A stretch of 64,000 nt of DNA. Origin: Anaerocolumna sp. AGMB13025 (lineage in GTDB: Bacteria; Bacillota; Clostridia; Lachnospirales; Lachnospiraceae). The notes below the pieces were generated by a model that did no database searches, was not told the origin of the DNA, and was given only the letters and a program-made list of their open reading frames with translations. Of the stretch, positions 35,230 to 44,047 are shown piece by piece. Positions within the stretch are counted from its first letter, which is position 1, and each line of letters opens with the position of its first letter. A program made the translations under genes and the position numbers. The DNA lies in contig NZ_CP121445.1 of the NCBI RefSeq assembly GCF_029689925.1, positions 1,233,001 through 1,297,000 of the forward strand, given 5' to 3'.

Positions 35230-36951
35230 TTGGCGGTAAAAAAAATGAGCCCTGAGGAAAGATATAAAATAACCAGCGGTGAGTATGCAGATTTTATTAT
35301 TGAAGGTACGAAGGCGGTTAATACAGTGGCAGCTGATACAGCTTATTCCCTTCAGGTCATTAAAAATAGATATGGTGTGGCATATCTTCCTGCCAGTTAT
35401 ATGACAATGAACAGCGTTTATACAATGGGCTATTATACCATTCCAAAATTATATGGGCTGTTATCTTATGTGAGTCTGGAGTCCTCCGGTATTACACAGG
35501 TGCGTAGTGAAGCAGGATATGACTTATATGGGGATGGTGTTCTTATTGGATTTGTAGATACCGGCATTGATTATACCAATACGGCGTTTCGAAATGATGA
35601 TATGACAACAAGAATTGTATCCATATGGGATCAGACCATTGAAAGCGATAATTATCCAAAGAATTTTTATTATGGGACAGAATACCAAAGAGAGGAAATA
35701 AACAAAGCCCTTCAAAGCAAAGATCCATTTTCTGTAGTGCCCAGCAAGGATATGATTGGTCATGGAACCATGCTGGCAGGAGTAGCAGCCGGAACAAACT
35801 TAGAGGAAGCGGGATTTAGCGGAGTGGCTCCTAATTCAGAGCTTGTGGTAGTAAAATTAAAGGAAGCTAAGGCTTATTTAAAGAATTTCTTTCTAGTACC
35901 TCAGGATGCACTCAGCTTTCAATCCAATGATATTATGCAGGGAGTAGATTATCTGCTGCAGGTAGCAAAGAGCCTGAACCGGCCTATGGTAGTGTGTCTG
36001 GGAGTGGGGACGAACCAGGGATCTCATGACGGAGTCAGCATCCTTGACAGTTATCTTCAGGAAGTGGGAGATACCGTTGGAATATCTGTTGTGGCAGCTG
36101 CTGGAAATGAAGGAAACTTAGGGCATCATTATTATGGAGAAATCAATCCTTCCAGAGAGAAGGAAATCATTGCACTTAATGTAGGTGAGAATGAGTCCGG
36201 TTTCTCTATGGAATTATGGGGGTATGTTCCTAACATAGTTGAAGTAGATATTTACTCCCCCCAATTTGAATTTGTAGCCCATATTCCTCAGAGTTTACGA
36301 CCACAGGAAACCAGGGAAGTGGTCTTTCAGGACACTACAATATATATAGATAATAATAATAGTGAACCCATTACCGGAGACCAGTTAATCCTCATGCGGT
36401 TTAAGAATCCATCCAGTGGATTATGGAGATTGATAGTAAGCGGCACCGGAGATTTGACAACCAGGTATCATATATGGCTACCTATGCATGGCTTTATAAC
36501 AGAAGAGACTTATTTTTTTAATGCTAACAATCAAACCACCCTTACTTCATTGGGTAATACAGTGAATGGCATAACCGTTACTGCTTATAATCCGGTTAAT
36601 GAAAGCTTATACTATAATTCCAGCAGAGGGTATACCAAAGATAATGGGTTAAAACCGGATGTGGCGGCACCTGGTGTAAATATTAAAGCACCATCCTTTG
36701 GCAATACCATGGTCCGGGCCACTGGAACCGGAATTGCAGCCGCCCATGCGGCAGGCGTGGCTGCCATGCTTTTAGAGTGGGGAATTGTAAGAGGAAACCT
36801 TCCGGTCATGAATAATGTAATAATCCGCAGAATGGTAGTCAGCGGTGCCAGACGATTTAGTAATATCCCTTTTCCCAATCAGGACTGGGGATTTGGTATT
36901 ATAGATATCTACAGGACCTTTCTGCTGTTTACGGAAGAAGGGACGGTATAA
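35230..36951 (+). CDS. Csp-like S8 subtilase, predicted pseudoprotease (Ser to Gly)
   Basis: A 573-residue subtilisin-fold protein of the clostridial Csp-like type. The Asp box GFVDTGIDY (D110), the His box MIGHGTMLAG (H178) and the oxyanion block AAAGNEGN are present, but the Ser box reads RATGTGIAAAHAAG, with Gly501 where the nucleophile Ser should be. No signal peptide or cleavable prodomain signal is evident. In Clostridioides, CspC and CspA are likewise inactive relatives acting in spore germination, so a non-enzymatic role is possible. The start is TTG 35230; ATG 35248 is an alternative. It follows the HypA-like gene by 46 bp. Confidence 0.85.
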   Translation: MAVKKMSPEERYKITSGEYADFIIEGTKAVNTVAADTAYSLQVIKNRYGVAYLPASYMTMNSVYTMGYYTIPKLYGLLSYVSLESSGITQVRSEAGYDLYGDGVLIGFVDTGIDYTNTAFRNDDMTTRIVSIWDQTIESDNYPKNFYYGTEYQREEINKALQSKDPFSVVPSKDMIGHGTMLAGVAAGTNLEEAGFSGVAPNSELVVVKLKEAKAYLKNFFLVPQDALSFQSNDIMQGVDYLLQVAKSLNRPMVVCLGVGTNQGSHDGVSILDSYLQEVGDTVGISVVAAAGNEGNLGHHYYGEINPSREKEIIALNVGENESGFSMELWGYVPNIVEVDIYSPQFEFVAHIPQSLRPQETREVVFQDTTIYIDNNNSEPITGDQLILMRFKNPSSGLWRLIVSGTGDLTTRYHIWLPMHGFITEETYFFNANNQTTLTSLGNTVNGITVTAYNPVNESLYYNSSRGYTKDNGLKPDVAAPGVNIKAPSFGNTMVRATGTGIAAAHAAGVAAMLLEWGIVRGNLPVMNNVIIRRMVVSGARRFSNIPFPNQDWGFGIIDIYRTFLLFTEEGTV

Positions 36952-37054
36952 ATGATTCTGTACGGGGGAGAATAAGAAAGGGCTGTGTAAGGAGGAGTCG
37001 GCTGAACCAGTAATCATAATTACAGGTTGGCAGGGTACGAATAACTTAACAGCC

Positions 37055-37474
37055 TTAATTTTTTGCTCTTTTCTGGGCACATTTTGGGCATATTCCGTAA
37101 AATTCCAGGTTATGTCCGGTTATAAGATATCCGGTTTCTTTTGTAAGAAGACATTCTAAACTTTCTAGTGGACAAGCTTCTATTGGAATCTTTTCGTTAC
37201 ATAATGTACACAGCAGGGAATGAGTGTGAGTGTGGTTGTTGATTTCATAATAAGTTTTTCCGTCCTGGTGAACAGATTTGTTAACTACATTCTTATCCGC
37301 CAAGGCATTTAATGCACGATAAATCGTAGAAATGCTCATCTTCATATCTTTAACAGTCAATTCTGCGATTTCTTCTGCGGTAAGGGCAGTGGGGGCAGAT
37401 TCCAGTATGGATAAGATGAGTATACGTTTTTTCGTTTGTTTTAAATCGGCAGATTTTAATGTTTTGTTATCCAA
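37055..37474 (-). CDS. zur: Fur-family regulator, probably Zur
   Basis: A 139-residue Fur-type metalloregulator. The N-terminal winged helix (TAEEIAELTVKDMKMSISTIYRALNALADKNVV) is followed by the HTHTHSLLC histidine-rich metal site and paired CxxC knuckles (CTLC, CPKC), which bind structural zinc. It is divergent from the znuACB genes, and a 7-1-7 palindrome lies at the znuA promoter, so Zur is the best call over Fur or PerR. GGAGTGAATTA precedes the ATG. Confidence 0.88.
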   Translation of the reverse strand: MDNKTLKSADLKQTKKRILILSILESAPTALTAEEIAELTVKDMKMSISTIYRALNALADKNVVNKSVHQDGKTYYEINNHTHTHSLLCTLCNEKIPIEACPLESLECLLTKETGYLITGHNLEFYGICPKCAQKRAKN

Positions 37475-37640
37475 AGTAATTCACTCCTTTAACGAAAATT
37501 TAATGATTTCTCTCTACAAATCATAGAATAGAGTTTATGAATTGTCAAGAAAAAGTAATAATATTGCCATGTCAATCCAGGAAGGAAAAAATTATGAAGA
37601 CGGATTCCTGCTAAAATATTAGCGATTTTCTGTTAGAACC

Positions 37641-37687
37641 TTGACAGAAAAGAAATTATGGAGTATATTAATTGCAAATGATTTGCA
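37641..37687 (+). promoter_or_regulatory. znuA promoter with Fur/Zur box
   Basis: A -35 TTGACA (37641-37646), a 17-bp spacer, and a -10 TATATT (37664-37669). The perfect palindrome TGCAAAT-G-ATTTGCA (37673-37687) covers the expected start of transcription. A 7-1-7 inverted repeat is the Fur-family operator form. Confidence 0.85.
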
Positions 37688-37761
37688 TTCGCGTTTAATA
37701 GAAAGATGAAACCGGATGATTAGAACAATCTGTAATAATAAGAAAGATATGGTGCTTTATT

Positions 37762-38730
37762 ATGAAAAAATATGTAACAGCTGCAATTTTCCTGCTTGTA
37801 AGTATAGTATTTACCGCCTGTAGTGCTAAAAAAGAAGAATCCCCTGTAAAAAGTACCGAAGCAGTCACAGAAAGCAGTAACGCTATAGAAGATAACGGGA
37901 TAAATACCGGCAGCAAATTAAAAGTATATACTAGCTTTTATCCTCTGTATGATTTTGCCGTTAAAATCGGCGGTGACAAAATAAAGGTAACGAATCTGGT
38001 TCCGGCAGGAACGGAACCTCATGACTGGGAGCCTGCTACTACGGATATATTAAGCCTTGAGAAAGGGAATATCCTTATCTATAATGGCGCAGGACTGGAA
38101 CATTGGGTAGAGCAGGTTACCGCGTCTCTTGAAAATAAAGATCTGCTTTTAGTAAATGCCTCTGATGGAATTACCCTTATACAGGGAAATGATGAGGAAG
38201 GGGGAAGTAGTTATGATCCCCATATATGGCTGAGCATAACAAATGCAAAAAAAGAAATGGAAAATATAAAGAATGCCTTAGTGAAAGCTGATCCTGATAA
38301 CAAGGATTTTTATGAAGCAAATTTTATGAAGTATGGGGCAGAGTTTGATGCCTTGGATGCAAAATTTAAGGAGAAATTATCTGAACTTCCGGATAAGGAC
38401 ATCGTAGTTGCTCATCAGGCATTTGCTTACTTGTGTTCGGATTACGGTTTAAATCAGGTGGCCATTGAAGGACTAGGAGCAGATTCTGAACCCGATGCGA
38501 AGCGAATGGCAGAAATCGTTGATTTTGCCAGAAATAAAAATATTAAGACTATATTCTTTGAAGAACTAGTCAGTCCTAAAGTGGCTCAAGCCATCGCCTC
38601 TGAAATCGGAGCCTCAACGGATGTCTTAAATCCTCTCGAAGGACTTACGCAGGAGCAGGTAAATGCAGGAGAAGATTATCTATCCGTTATGGAGGAGAAT
38701 CTGAATGCGTTAGTCAAAGCCTTGCAGTAA
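37762..38730 (+). CDS. znuA: zinc ABC transporter substrate-binding lipoprotein
   Basis: A 322-residue ZnuA/AdcA-type lipoprotein. The signal peptide ends at the lipobox FTAC; metal-ligand histidines are in GTEPHDWEP, DPHIWLS and AHQAFAYL, with the acidic FFEELVSPK block near the end. It binds zinc outside the membrane and passes it to ZnuB. It is preceded by a promoter with a Fur-type palindrome and followed by a repeat tract, then znuC. Confidence 0.92.
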   Translation: MKKYVTAAIFLLVSIVFTACSAKKEESPVKSTEAVTESSNAIEDNGINTGSKLKVYTSFYPLYDFAVKIGGDKIKVTNLVPAGTEPHDWEPATTDILSLEKGNILIYNGAGLEHWVEQVTASLENKDLLLVNASDGITLIQGNDEEGGSSYDPHIWLSITNAKKEMENIKNALVKADPDNKDFYEANFMKYGAEFDALDAKFKEKLSELPDKDIVVAHQAFAYLCSDYGLNQVAIEGLGADSEPDAKRMAEIVDFARNKNIKTIFFEELVSPKVAQAIASEIGASTDVLNPLEGLTQEQVNAGEDYLSVMEENLNALVKALQ

Positions 38731-38940
38731 AAGCAGCAATGCAGTAAAGCCAGCAATGCGGTAAAGCCAGTAATGCAGTAAAAGCGGCAATGCAGTAAAG
38801 CCAGCAATGCAGTAAAGCCAGCAATGCGGTAAAGCCAGTAATGCGGTAAAGCCAGCAATGCGGTAAAGCCAGCAATGCAGTAAAAGCGGTCATGCAGTGA
38901 AGCCAGCAATGTAGTAAAAGCAGCAAAGCAATAAAAGCAA
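38731..38940 (+). repeat. 16-17 bp tandem repeat tract (TAAAGCCAGCAATGCAG)
   Basis: About a dozen copies of a unit near GTAAAGCCAGCAATGCG with A/G variants and one-base length changes, between znuA and znuC. The tract would be in the mRNA. Long minus-strand ORFs here are repeat shadows. Confidence 0.95.
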
Positions 38941-39079
38941 CAAAGTTATAAAAATAGTAAAGTATATAAGCCACCAAGATTATTAAGCAGTAATATTGTA
39001 AAACCAGTGATGTAATTAAGCCCATAATGGTTAACTTAAATTAATGTATAAGCAAAAAAACAGCAGCAGGAGGATGGCA

Positions 39080-39772
39080 ATGAACAGTATTGAAATAAAG
39101 AACCTGAAATTTGGCTATGAAGACGGCCTGATTCTTGATAATATCAATCTTATGGTTGAAAAGGGTGATTATATCGGCATAGTAGGTTCTAATGGATCCG
39201 GTAAAAGTACGCTGATAAAATTAATACTGGGCTTGCTGCCTGTTAAAACCGGTTCAATAACCAGGACAGAAACCAATGTAGGTTATGTTCCTCAGGTAGG
39301 GCTTTCGGTAAAGGGAGATTTCCCGGCTACGGTCCTGGAAGTGGTGATGCTTAATTTATACGGAAGTATCGGATTATTCAAAAGAGCGAAACAAAAGCAT
39401 TATAAGATGGCTGAGGAAGCACTTGAAACCGTTGGTATGATTGAATATAAGGACAGGATGATCGGCAAATTATCCGGAGGTCAGCAGCAAAGGGTCATGA
39501 TAGCAAAATCCCTTGTGAATAACCCGGATATTCTGATTCTTGATGAACCCATAGCCGGTATCGATTCGGAAAGTGAGAAAAATCTTTACCAACTACTATA
39601 CCGTTTAAACAAAGATAACGGACTGACCATCCTTATGGTTACGCACAGTCTTTCCGGTGTCAGGAAAGACATGAATAAAATATACGAAATAAAAGATAAA
39701 GGGATAAAACTGATTCAGGCAGAGAAGCAATCAGAGGAAGGAAGTTATGATGGGGATGCTGTTACAATATGA
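39080..39772 (+). CDS. znuC: zinc ABC transporter ATP-binding protein
   Basis: A 230-residue ATPase. Walker A is GSNGSGKST, the signature is LSGGQQQRVMIA, Walker B is ILILDEPIAGID, and the H-loop is VTHSL. Start ATG 39080 has AGGAGG seven bases upstream; ATG 39044 lacks one. It overlaps znuB by 26 bp, implying coupled translation. Confidence 0.92.
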   Translation: MNSIEIKNLKFGYEDGLILDNINLMVEKGDYIGIVGSNGSGKSTLIKLILGLLPVKTGSITRTETNVGYVPQVGLSVKGDFPATVLEVVMLNLYGSIGLFKRAKQKHYKMAEEALETVGMIEYKDRMIGKLSGGQQQRVMIAKSLVNNPDILILDEPIAGIDSESEKNLYQLLYRLNKDNGLTILMVTHSLSGVRKDMNKIYEIKDKGIKLIQAEKQSEEGSYDGDAVTI

Positions 39773-40562
39773 TTTTATGCGCAAGGCATTTATTGTTGGA
39801 ATTCTACTTGCGGTTATTATACCCTGTATCGGGATGATAGTTGTATTAAGGCGCCTGTCTATGACCGGTGATGCGCTCAGCCACACTTCTTTAGCCGGTG
39901 TTGCCCTGGGATTAATCCTTGGGATTAATCCGGTATTAGGTGCTTCGGTTACCTGCATTATCGCAGCTTTTGGAATTGAGTTTATCAGAAAGAGATTCCC
40001 CAAATACTCGGAAATCTCCATAGCGGTGGTGATGTCGGCCGGTGTAGGTTTAGCCGGTGTATTATCTGGTTTTGTAAGCAATGCCTCCAATTTTAACAGC
40101 TTTCTATTCGGAAGTATTGTTGCCATAACGGATTTTGAACTTTTGCTGGTAGTAGGGATCAGTCTGCTTGTTATTATTGTTTTTCTTATGCTGTATAAGG
40201 AACTGATGTATATGGCCTTTGATGAAGGGGCAGCACAGTTATCCGGAGTGCCGGTAAGGAGCATTAATACCCTCTTTACCATATTAACGGCCCTGACCGT
40301 ATCGGTGGCTTCCAGAACTGTAGGAGCCCTTATTATATCCTCCCTTATGGTAATACCCGTCACCTGCGGAATGCAGTTTGGAAAAAGTTATAAACAGACC
40401 TTGGTTTATTCCATTATTTTTGCAGTTATTTTTACCATTACCGGACTAACACTTTCTTACTATAAGGGATTGAAACCAGGCGGAACGATTGTTTTGACAG
40501 GAGTTATCTTCCTTCTCTTTACCTTTTTGATAAAGGGAAACAAGTTTAAGAAAGGCAATTAA
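39747..40562 (+). CDS. znuB: zinc ABC transporter permease
   Basis: A 271-residue ABC-3 type permease with seven or eight helices. RRLSMTGDALSHTSLAGVALG is the family's conserved loop and SRTVGALIISSLMVIPVTCG the ATPase contact. GAGGAAGGAAG precedes the ATG, inside the end of znuC. It forms the zinc importer with ZnuA and ZnuC. Confidence 0.93.
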   Translation: MMGMLLQYDFMRKAFIVGILLAVIIPCIGMIVVLRRLSMTGDALSHTSLAGVALGLILGINPVLGASVTCIIAAFGIEFIRKRFPKYSEISIAVVMSAGVGLAGVLSGFVSNASNFNSFLFGSIVAITDFELLLVVGISLLVIIVFLMLYKELMYMAFDEGAAQLSGVPVRSINTLFTILTALTVSVASRTVGALIISSLMVIPVTCGMQFGKSYKQTLVYSIIFAVIFTITGLTLSYYKGLKPGGTIVLTGVIFLLFTFLIKGNKFKKGN

Positions 40563-40619
40563 CCCAAAAAGGAGCTTTAAGTTATTTTTTTCTTTAGTGC
40601 CATAAAGTCACTTCAAGAA

Positions 40620-41348
40620 TAATAATATTGGCTTTAATTTTGCTCGGATTATGTCTGATGCCATTTCCATTGTTAAGTGGTATTTATGATAAGATACAAT
40701 CCGCTTCGACAAATTTTTTAAGCATCCTGATGGAGGCACTGCCCTTCATTCTCCTGGGTGCCTTCGTATCAGCTGCGATTCAGATATTAATTCCGTCTGG
40801 CTGGCTTATGAAACGATTCTAGGGACAAAACTACAGTTCTTTTCTATTTGCGGCGATTGCAGGCTTTTTTCTGCCGATATGCGACTGCGGGCTGGTCCCC
40901 ATTGTGTCCGGACTTTAAGAAAAGAGACGCCGCTTCCACAGACTATGACCTTTTTGCTTACCTCGGCGGCAGTGAATCCCCTCGTATTTTTATCTTTATT
41001 ATATGCTTTTCCGGATAAACCCTGGTTGGCGGTATTAAGAACCTTAGCATGAATTTTGGTGGGAATTCTTGTCGGATTAATACTAAACCTGGTTCATATT
41101 AAGACCGGTGACGTAATTCATACGAATATATCCCTACGAGTTGGTTCTACAATATTAGAATCTACTGGTGCTGGAAGGAGCGGGAAAGTAAAAACAGTGG
41201 TGAATTAATAGAGAATGAATGGGTTACCGTAACAGGAACCATTGCAGAATATGATTATCAGGGAACGAAGATACCTATGCTCACCGATACGGTTATTACG
41301 AAAGCAAAGGCTCCGAAAGAGGAGTATGTATATTATAACTTTTATTAA
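40620..41348 (+). pseudogene. decayed permease and YcgQ-like genes
   Basis: Fragments in different frames: a first (~40628-40822) reads MEALPFILLGAFVSAAIQI and stops; next FAAIAGFFLPICDCGLVPIVSG ends at another stop; a frame change then gives TPLPQTMTFLLTSAAVNPLVFLSLL, also interrupted. These match the predicted permease family PF03773 (YcgR/YraQ-like). The end (~41216-41348) reads EWVTVTGTIAEYDYQG and KAKAPKEEYVYYNFY, the C-terminus of a TIGR03943/YcgQ-like protein. In other Firmicutes such a pair is, I recall, linked to zinc genes. Here stops, frameshifts and a large internal loss leave no full gene. Confidence 0.82.
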
Positions 41349-41402
41349 AGTCAGAAGCTTTAAGTATCCACACACCTCGACAAACTTGGTGAACTGATTA
41401 AA

Positions 41403-41452
41403 ACAGCCGGTAAAGAGTAACTAACTCATTTAGACAGTTACCCTTTGCTGGC
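41403..41452. terminator. bidirectional hairpin between pseudogene and BlaR1-like gene
   Basis: CAGC..GTAAAGAGTAACT pairs with AGTTACCCTTTGCTG; AT-rich runs lie on both sides. Confidence 0.7.
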
Positions 41453-41478
41453 TTGTTGCTGTTTTATACCACTATTAT

Positions 41479-43332
41479 TTAACGTATATTCGTAAGGGTA
41501 AATATTCCATTCTTATATTCTATATCTACCTCAAAATCCTCCAACCCATCATCATATAGAGGGGTAGCCCAGCCGGTGATTACTACTCCGGGTGGAATCG
41601 TCATAGTTAATTTATCCTTAATATTAAAATGAACAATATTACCTAAGTAAAGCCCCCTTGCATTTTCATCTTCTTTTAATCCGTTAAAGGTGGTTTCTCT
41701 TAATTTATTCTGTCCGTCATAAACGGTAATGGTTTTTGTGTCTTTGTCATACTGATAGGTAATCCGCTTCTCCAACTGAGATATATAATCAGCTGCAAGA
41801 AAAGGGGTGGGGATAAAGCTATCCATGTCTGTCGGTTCCAAAAGGTACAGCTGCTCTATGGCAAAACCAGTACCGCTTGCTACATAACAGGAAATTGCCA
41901 GTTCTTTGACCTTGTCATTATCATAATCGAAGTAGTTCATAGTGGGTAGGATTAAACGGGGAGTCAGATAAAGCCAGTCAAAGGTAAGGAGTTTATCTTT
42001 CACTTGCAGGATGACACCGACACCGCCAAAATCACGGTCATTATAACCATACAGGCGAATATGATCTGAGGGAAGTTCTGCCAAAAGGCAGATACTGGTT
42101 TCCCAGCCTTTATCCATTATTTTTTTCGCTTTTTTTAAATCTCCTAACGTAACCTGAGAAAGTCTTTTTAATAATTCCTCTTTTTTAGCTCCGTCAAGTG
42201 TTTCTAAAGATATTGGATTACTATAGATAGAATTTGAATTACTATTTACTGCCTCAGAATCTGTAGTGGACATATCAATAGATTCCTTTGACTTGTCATA
42301 GGAGTTCATAGTTTCTTTTGAAAGATCTTTAAATATATTGGTAATACTCTTATCCTGAGAACTCGTTATTGTGACCTTAATAGTATCTTTTCCTGGATTT
42401 GCCAGACACATAATTCCAATGGCGGAGCAAACTAATATCACAATTACCAAAACCCAGACTACCGGCTTCTTATAATGTAATATATTTTTTACTCTTTCCC
42501 TGGTATTATTTACTCCAAAGGCCAAGGGGCTATTGGGTCTTAAGGGTTTATTGGAAGCTAAGAGCAGCAAAGAACGGGAATATTCTTTTTTAAACTCTGT
42601 TCCCATATGTTTCATTACGGCTTCATCACAGACCATTTCCATATCCTTTGACATAAGGTAATAGGAGAGCCAGACAAAGGGGTTGAACCAGTGTAATACG
42701 GCTGCCAGAAAAAATAACAATTTCATGACCTGATCATAATGACGGATATGCATGGCTTCATGGGCAAGAACATGGGATAATTCCTGTTCTTTTAGATGAA
42801 ATGGTATGTAAATTCTGGGATTAATTAACCCAAAGACAAAAGGACTACTAATCTTATCGCACTGATATATATTATCCCGCAAAGGAATCGACGCTTTTAC
42901 CTGTCTATGGATGTTATAATAATTGATAATACTGTACAACAGCAGCAGGATTATTCCGAAAATCCATATGACTGAACCGGTAAAAGCAAGAGACTGTATG
43001 GGATTCGTGACTGTAAAAGGTGTTGCTGATAAATTCCTTGCCAGTACCGGATTAACAATCCGGTTAAGAGTAGTGATGCCACTATCAATTTCTGGAATTT
43101 TATTATAGATAATATCCGGTCTTATCGTATTACTGCTTGGCAGCAGGCTGATTTTGCTTACAAAAGAAACAGGGCAGACAAGTCTGTATAGTACGATACC
43201 CCAAAGCAGATAGGAATATAGTTTGGGAACTCTTTTAAGGAATAACCGGAGGATACTTATGATTCCGATTACGTAACTGGCTGTAATGCTCATATTCAGT
43301 ATTTTTAAGAAAATAGTTATGATCTGTTCCAT
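41479..43332 (-). CDS. M56 family (BlaR1-like) metallopeptidase without a sensor transpeptidase domain
   Basis: A 617-residue membrane protein. The N-terminal half has four helices and the M56 zinc site LAHEAMHIRHYD (HExxH) with the downstream MVCDEAVM glutamate; another helix (~310) is followed by ~290 extracellular residues. That C-terminal part lacks the SxxK...KTG set of BlaR1 and does not resemble a penicillin-binding domain, so the ligand may not be a beta-lactam. It starts 3 bp after the BlaI-like gene on the same strand. Role: signal-driven release of that repressor, by analogy. Confidence 0.85.
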   Translation of the reverse strand: MEQIITIFLKILNMSITASYVIGIISILRLFLKRVPKLYSYLLWGIVLYRLVCPVSFVSKISLLPSSNTIRPDIIYNKIPEIDSGITTLNRIVNPVLARNLSATPFTVTNPIQSLAFTGSVIWIFGIILLLLYSIINYYNIHRQVKASIPLRDNIYQCDKISSPFVFGLINPRIYIPFHLKEQELSHVLAHEAMHIRHYDQVMKLLFFLAAVLHWFNPFVWLSYYLMSKDMEMVCDEAVMKHMGTEFKKEYSRSLLLLASNKPLRPNSPLAFGVNNTRERVKNILHYKKPVVWVLVIVILVCSAIGIMCLANPGKDTIKVTITSSQDKSITNIFKDLSKETMNSYDKSKESIDMSTTDSEAVNSNSNSIYSNPISLETLDGAKKEELLKRLSQVTLGDLKKAKKIMDKGWETSICLLAELPSDHIRLYGYNDRDFGGVGVILQVKDKLLTFDWLYLTPRLILPTMNYFDYDNDKVKELAISCYVASGTGFAIEQLYLLEPTDMDSFIPTPFLAADYISQLEKRITYQYDKDTKTITVYDGQNKLRETTFNGLKEDENARGLYLGNIVHFNIKDKLTMTIPPGVVITGWATPLYDDGLEDFEVDIEYKNGIFTLTNIR

Positions 43333-43335
43333 TGC

Positions 43336-43698
43336 CTATTCTCCTTTGTAATCATCAATTAATCGTTCAATCTCTTCGATTTCTTTTTTGGTAAGTGTTT
43401 TGTTACGCATAAAAGCTGCAATAAACATTGGAAAAGAGCCTCCAAAGGTACGGTCTATAAATTGCGCGCTTTCATATTTTTGTACCTCTTCCTTTGGAAT
43501 TAATGAAATGACCACCGAATCCTCTGTCTTTAAAATTCCTTTGTCACAGAGTTTTTTAAGAACCGTATAGGTTGTTGTCCGCTTCCATTCCAGACGTTCC
43601 TGGCACAGCATGATTAATTCCTTTATGGACACCGGTTCATGTTCCCATACAATACAGGCAAACCGGTATTCACTTTCATAAATTTTTGGTATCTCCAT
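43336..43698 (-). CDS. BlaI/CopY family repressor
   Basis: A 120-residue winged-helix repressor, similar to but distinct from the BlaI at 11086: YESEYRFACIVWEHEPVSIKELIMLC and WKRTTTYTVLKKLCDKGIL are the DNA-binding part. I place the start at ATG 43698 because GGAGG is seven bases upstream; the frame runs open 27 codons further up without a ribosome site. A matching operator is found at 43805. It pairs with the M56 protein downstream. Confidence 0.88.
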   Translation of the reverse strand: MEIPKIYESEYRFACIVWEHEPVSIKELIMLCQERLEWKRTTTYTVLKKLCDKGILKTEDSVVISLIPKEEVQKYESAQFIDRTFGGSFPMFIAAFMRNKTLTKKEIEEIERLIDDYKGE

Positions 43699-43804
43699 AT
43701 TAACCTCCATCTGCCGTATTTGGTGTGATCGCGGATAAACATTTATCTTATAATTTATACCTGTTGCATATTGCAGCAATCACGGTTGTAAACACATTTT
43801 TTTT

Positions 43805-43820
43805 ACCTACATCTGTAGTA
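43805..43820 (-). promoter_or_regulatory. BlaI/MecI-type operator of the second pair
   Basis: ACCTACATCTGTAGTA contains the palindrome CTACA-TC-TGTAG and closely follows the MecI/BlaI core TACTACATATGTAGTA, unlike the ATCTTACA box of the first system. It lies ~107 bp upstream of the repressor start. Confidence 0.7.
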
Positions 43821-43848
43821 AATGGTACATTGTAATGGTGTTATCGAA

Positions 43849-43892
43849 TTGTCTACTGGAATAGACAATGTTAGTCTATCACAATAGACAGT
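43849..43892. promoter_or_regulatory. GTCTA/TAGAC inverted repeats
   Basis: TTGTCTA ... TAGACAA and GTCTAT ... ATAGAC lie side by side in the divergent region between the BlaI-like gene and the phospholipase-like gene. Two adjacent palindromes sharing a half site suggest an operator for an unknown regulator. Confidence 0.5.
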
Positions 43893-44047
43893 TTTTGTAA
43901 AGAGTCCTGTTTACGTTCTTCATTACATATGCATAACATTATACATAACATATTCCTTACTCTTTAGTTGGATTGTGTTTGGATATTTCGGTCAACTTTG
44001 CTATAATATAATAAGTTAACTTAAGGTAGAGTAAAAGGAGAAATAGT

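Noticed and set aside
35524..35797. Minus-strand ORFs inside the subtilase gene
   Set aside because: They are shadows of a long, well-supported coding frame.
38676..39025. Overlapping minus-strand ORFs with repeated LLALPHCWLY peptides
   Set aside because: They are antisense readings of the znuA downstream tandem repeat.
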